Shown: positions 60,438-64,000 of the stretch, piece by piece | Position numbering within the stretch: position 1 is the stretch's first letter | How the letters are laid out: each line of letters opens with the position of its first letter | NCBI GenBank assembly: GCA_037446115.1 | Contig: JBBIJF010000018.1 | Location: forward strand, 30,150 to 94,149 | DNA length: 64,000 nt | Origin: JANWXD01 sp037446115 | GTDB lineage: Bacteria; Acidobacteriota; Terriglobia; Bryobacterales; Bryobacteraceae | Direction of reading: 5' to 3' | Made by a program: the position numbers and the translations under genes | The notes under the pieces: generated by a model | What the model was told of the DNA's origin: nothing | Database searches by the model: none | The model's input: the letters and a program-made list of their open reading frames with translations, nothing else

Positions 60438-61358
60438 ATGCAGACTTCGTCATCCTGGACGCGCCGGCGCGCGATAGCGATCGCCGGAGTCGCCGCAGCG
60501 CATGGGGGCGGTGCGGGGCGGCTCGAGGCTGCCGTGCCGCCGCTCGAGCGGACTCCCGGGGCCCGTGTACGCCTGGCTCTGAACGCCTATTCCTTCCACC
60601 GGCCTCTGAGCGCCGGCAGGATGACTCTGGAAGACGTCGTGGACTACTGCGCCCGCCAGGGACTGGAGAGTCTGGACGCCACGGGGTATTATTTCCCGGG
60701 CTACCCGTCGCCACCTTCGGATGCCTATGTCTATCGCCTGAAGCGGAAGGCCTTTTTGAACGGCGTCACGATCCACGGCACGGGTGTGCGGAACGATTTT
60801 GCAGTGCCGGACCGGGCCGCGCGCCTTCGCGACCTCCAGATGGTGAAAAACTGGATCGAAGTAGCGCAGAAGCTGGGAGCCGGCGTGATTCGCATTTTCA
60901 CGGGCCGGCGGGTGCCCGAAGGGTACTCTTTTGACCAGGTGCTCGAATGGATGCTCCCGCATCTGCGGGAATGCGCTGACTACGGCGCGCGCCACGGCGT
61001 CATTGTGGGCATCCAGAACCATGACGATTTCCTGAAGACGGCCGCCGAGGTGATTGGCGTCATCGAAGCGGTGGGCTCGGAGTGGTTGGGTCTGATCCTG
61101 GATGTGGGCAGCCTGCGCCGCGGGGACCCGTATGCGGAGATCGAGAAACTGGTCCCATACGCCGTCTCCTGGCAGCTCAAAGAGCACGTGTGGTACGGCG
61201 ATCGGCCTGCTCCCGTAGATCTGAAACGGATCAGGCAGATAATCGAGCGGGCGGGCTACCGGGGCGTGCTGCCCCTGGAAACCCTGGGAGAAGGGGACCC
61301 GGAAAGCAAGCTGGCGGGCTTTTTGCAACGCGTCCGGGCGGTGTTCGGCGCCGCGTAG
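60438..61358 (+). CDS. Exported sugar phosphate isomerase/epimerase-like TIM-barrel protein
   Basis: 306 residues from the ATG at 60438; an in-frame GTG at 60417 would add 7. The N-terminus has TRRRAIAIAG, a Tat-like signal, so it may be exported folded; acidobacteria have many such proteins. The rest is a xylose-isomerase-like TIM barrel with GIQNHDD, LILDVGSLRRGDPY, LKEHVWY and PLETLGEGDP, which supply Glu, Asp and His metal ligands. It probably isomerises or epimerises a sugar, or has lost activity. It is the last gene before the rRNA operon. No neighbour names the substrate. Confidence 0.8.
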   Translation: MQTSSSWTRRRAIAIAGVAAAHGGGAGRLEAAVPPLERTPGARVRLALNAYSFHRPLSAGRMTLEDVVDYCARQGLESLDATGYYFPGYPSPPSDAYVYRLKRKAFLNGVTIHGTGVRNDFAVPDRAARLRDLQMVKNWIEVAQKLGAGVIRIFTGRRVPEGYSFDQVLEWMLPHLRECADYGARHGVIVGIQNHDDFLKTAAEVIGVIEAVGSEWLGLILDVGSLRRGDPYAEIEKLVPYAVSWQLKEHVWYGDRPAPVDLKRIRQIIERAGYRGVLPLETLGEGDPESKLAGFLQRVRAVFGAA

Positions 61359-61454
61359 TGTGGCTGCACCGCAGACCCGCCTCGCCGGGCGGCAGACAGT
61401 CGGCGGCGGCCAACCGGCTCGGGGGCCTGGGGGCGGGAGCGGCGGGGGACCCCC

Positions 61455-61483
61455 TTGACGGGCGGACCTGTGTCTGCTACCTT
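61455..61483 (+). promoter_or_regulatory. Predicted rRNA operon promoter P1
   Basis: TTGACG and TACCTT are separated by 17 bases, about 400 bases before the 16S gene. The 520-base gap from 61359 to 61878 holds this promoter, P2 and the boxA-like site; I see no protein gene in it. Confidence 0.55.
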
Positions 61484-61544
61484 GAGTGAGGGTCACCGTC
61501 GTAGGGTTGTTCCGCCAGTCCGGTCCGGTGGAGGGCGATGCCCC

Positions 61545-61573
61545 TTGCATCGGGCAGGATGATGTGGTACGAT
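61545..61573 (+). promoter_or_regulatory. Predicted rRNA operon promoter P2
   Basis: TTGCAT and TACGAT are separated by 17 bases, 90 bases downstream of P1. Tandem promoters are common before rRNA operons; the leader from here to 16S would be about 300 bases. Confidence 0.55.
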
Positions 61574-61778
61574 CAACAGACGGTGGCGAGAAAAGCAGGA
61601 TTGGCAGTTTGACCTGCAGCGGTCAGCCTTCCTGAGGTTCTTTCCGAATTTCCGGACGCAAGCAAAACGCTCTTCGGGTCGCCTCAAAAGGTGTCCGGAG
61701 GCGGTGGGCGAGCGAATCCGGGCGAGGCCGTGCCGGACCGGCCGGGCTTCCAGACGGATCCCCGGCAGGCGGCGTAGA

Positions 61779-61790
61779 TGTTTGACAATC
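61779..61790 (+). promoter_or_regulatory. BoxA-like antitermination site in the rRNA leader
   Basis: TGTTTGACAATC resembles the boxA consensus (TGCTCTTTAACAAT) and recurs as ATCTTTGACAAC in the 16S-23S spacer. The TTGACA inside it has no -10 at the right distance, so it is better read as an antitermination signal for NusB/S10 than as a promoter. Confidence 0.6.
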
Positions 61791-61878
61791 TGGTTGGACG
61801 CCGACCATCACGTCGGAGAAGTCGAGTTTCGCAAGGCGCAGCGGAAGGCTGTGCCGTGAGGCGACTGACTCTGAAGGT

Positions 61879-63392
<1,514 letters not shown>

Positions 63393-63537
63393 AGAGAACG
63401 TGGGTGGAGCCGTCCGTGCCCGAAGGCCGGCGGCAGCCGTTCCACTCCATTTCGCCTCAGGCGTTCTCCGCTCGGCTTTCCGGCGGGGAAGGCGTCCAAC
63501 CGGCCTCGATTTTCCAGAGTGCCGTATAAGCTTTGAA

Positions 63538-63613
63538 GGGGCTGTAGCTCAGCTGGGAGAGCGCCTGCTTTGCAAGCAGGAGGTCGTCGGTTCGATCCCG
63601 ATCAGCTCCACCA
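63538..63613 (+). tRNA. tRNA-Ala (anticodon TGC)
   Basis: A 76-base cloverleaf in the 16S-23S spacer: acceptor GGGGCTG paired with CAGCTCC (one G-U), D-arm with AGCTCAGCTGGGAGAGC, anticodon stem CTGCT/AGCAG around TTTGCAA with anticodon TGC, T-arm with GGTTCGATCCC, and encoded CCA. Confidence 0.97.
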
Positions 63614-63624
63614 GCCTTCACCGT

Positions 63625-63701
63625 GGGCCTGTAGCTCAGGTGGCTAGAGCGCACCCCTGATAAGGGTGAGGTCGGTAGTTCAACTCTACCCAGGCCCACC
63701 A
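63625..63701 (+). tRNA. tRNA-Ile (anticodon GAT)
   Basis: A 77-base cloverleaf 11 bases after tRNA-Ala: acceptor GGGCCTG paired with CAGGCCC, anticodon loop CTGATAA with GAT, T-loop AGTTCAACTCT, and encoded CCA. The order Ala then Ile is the reverse of the usual bacterial spacer. Confidence 0.97.
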
Positions 63702-63779
63702 TGCGGCGTTCAGCTTTCCGCAATCCGCCGCCGGCAGCGACGGATTGCAGAAAGCTGAATGGCAAGCGGCAGCTTTCGG

Positions 63780-63791
63780 ATCTTTGACAAC
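63780..63791 (+). promoter_or_regulatory. BoxA-like antitermination site in the 16S-23S spacer
   Basis: ATCTTTGACAAC lies about 80 bases before the 23S gene, the usual place for the spacer boxA, and matches the leader copy at nearly every position. Confidence 0.6.
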
Positions 63792-63869
63792 TGAATACGG
63801 ACGGGCAACCGCAAGGCGCCGGAACCCACGATATGGGTTCCGCCGCACTGTGTCGCGAGTTGATTTTAT

Positions 63870-64000
63870 GGTCAAGCTACTAAGGGCGTGCGTGTGGATG
63901 CCTAGGCGCAGGCAGGCGAAGAAGGACGTGGCAAGCTGCGATAAGCCTCGGGGAGCCGCCAGCAGGCAGTGATCCGGGGATGTCCGAATGGGGGAACCCG
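63870..64000 (+). rRNA. rrl: 23S ribosomal RNA, 5' part (continues beyond the window)
   Basis: GGTCAAGCTACTAAGGGC followed by GTGGATGCCTAGGC matches the start of bacterial 23S rRNA (E. coli GGTTAAGCGACTAAG, GTGGATGCC). Only the first 131 bases are in the window. Confidence 0.95.

Noticed and set aside
61782..61787. TTGACA before 16S rRNA as an rRNA promoter
   Set aside because: No -10 box lies 16-18 bases downstream, and the same motif recurs in the spacer before 23S, which fits boxA instead.

Overview
The window is a GC-rich chromosomal segment of a Gram-negative bacterium, most likely an acidobacterium of the Bryobacterales/Solibacteres type. Three things point there. Two receptors combine an N-terminal carboxypeptidase-regulatory (Oar-like) domain with a TonB-type barrel, which is typical of that group. 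The genes for outer-membrane lipid A, TonB and PEP-CTERM proteins occur together. The general appearance of the 16S rRNA gene fits too. This placement is an inference from gene content; no database search was run. Coding density is high, many genes overlap by 4 bp (ATGA/GTGA), and I saw no insertion sequence, phage, CRISPR array or recent mobile element.

Layout. 1-4.2 kb (minus) holds a 2-hydroxyacyl-CoA-dehydratase-like protein, cut by the window edge, and its large double-ATPase activase. 4.3-7.2 kb holds a secreted GDSL hydrolase and a SNF2/SWIM helicase. 7.4-16.9 kb (minus) holds an NtrC-type two-component system, a coiled-coil periplasmic protein and two Oar-like TonB receptors. 17-21.4 kb (minus) is a run of an unknown membrane protein, quinone oxidoreductase, M24 peptidase, accB and accC. 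21.5-30 kb (plus) is an unknown polytopic membrane protein and then a Tad pilus/secretion operon (cpaB, secretin, cpaE, cpaF, tadB, tadC). That operon ends in a 30-residue membrane peptide and a strong terminator. 30.1-33.4 kb (plus) is a decaheme cytochrome, an MtrB/PioB-type barrel and a small membrane protein: a transmembrane electron conduit.

33.4-36 kb (minus) is murQ, murA and a rhodanese. 36.2-36.9 kb is a lone PEP-CTERM protein with its own promoter and terminator. 37-39.2 kb is an A-type Fe-S carrier, facing an ECF sigma factor, an anti-sigma factor and a Spy/CpxP-like protein. 39.2-43.8 kb (minus) is a TPR lipoprotein, a TolC-like protein and another TPR protein. 43.9-45.6 kb is rplU-rpmA-obgE. 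45.6-51.3 kb (minus) holds a small penicillin-binding protein, an SDR, rseP, dxr (with a structured 5' leader) and a beta-hydroxyacid dehydrogenase. 51.4-54.5 kb holds a 2-hydroxyacid dehydrogenase, a Cys/Met-metabolism PLP enzyme and a FliA-type sigma factor. 55-59.2 kb (minus) is the fabZ-lpxA-lpxI-Gfo/Idh-tonB run. 59.2-61.4 kb holds an M20 peptidase and a sugar isomerase-like protein. 61.4-64 kb is an rRNA operon: tandem promoters, 16S, tRNA-Ala, tRNA-Ile and the start of 23S.

The strongest biological themes are envelope biogenesis and nutrient uptake (lipid A, MurA, RseP, TonB, receptors) and two trans-envelope machines placed back to back: a Tad apparatus with no visible pilin gene, and an MtrAB-like extracellular electron conduit. 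The best candidates for undescribed biology are the third gene of the electron conduit, the 30-residue peptide closing the Tad operon, the structured leader upstream of dxr, and the paired palindromes between murQ and the PEP-CTERM gene.
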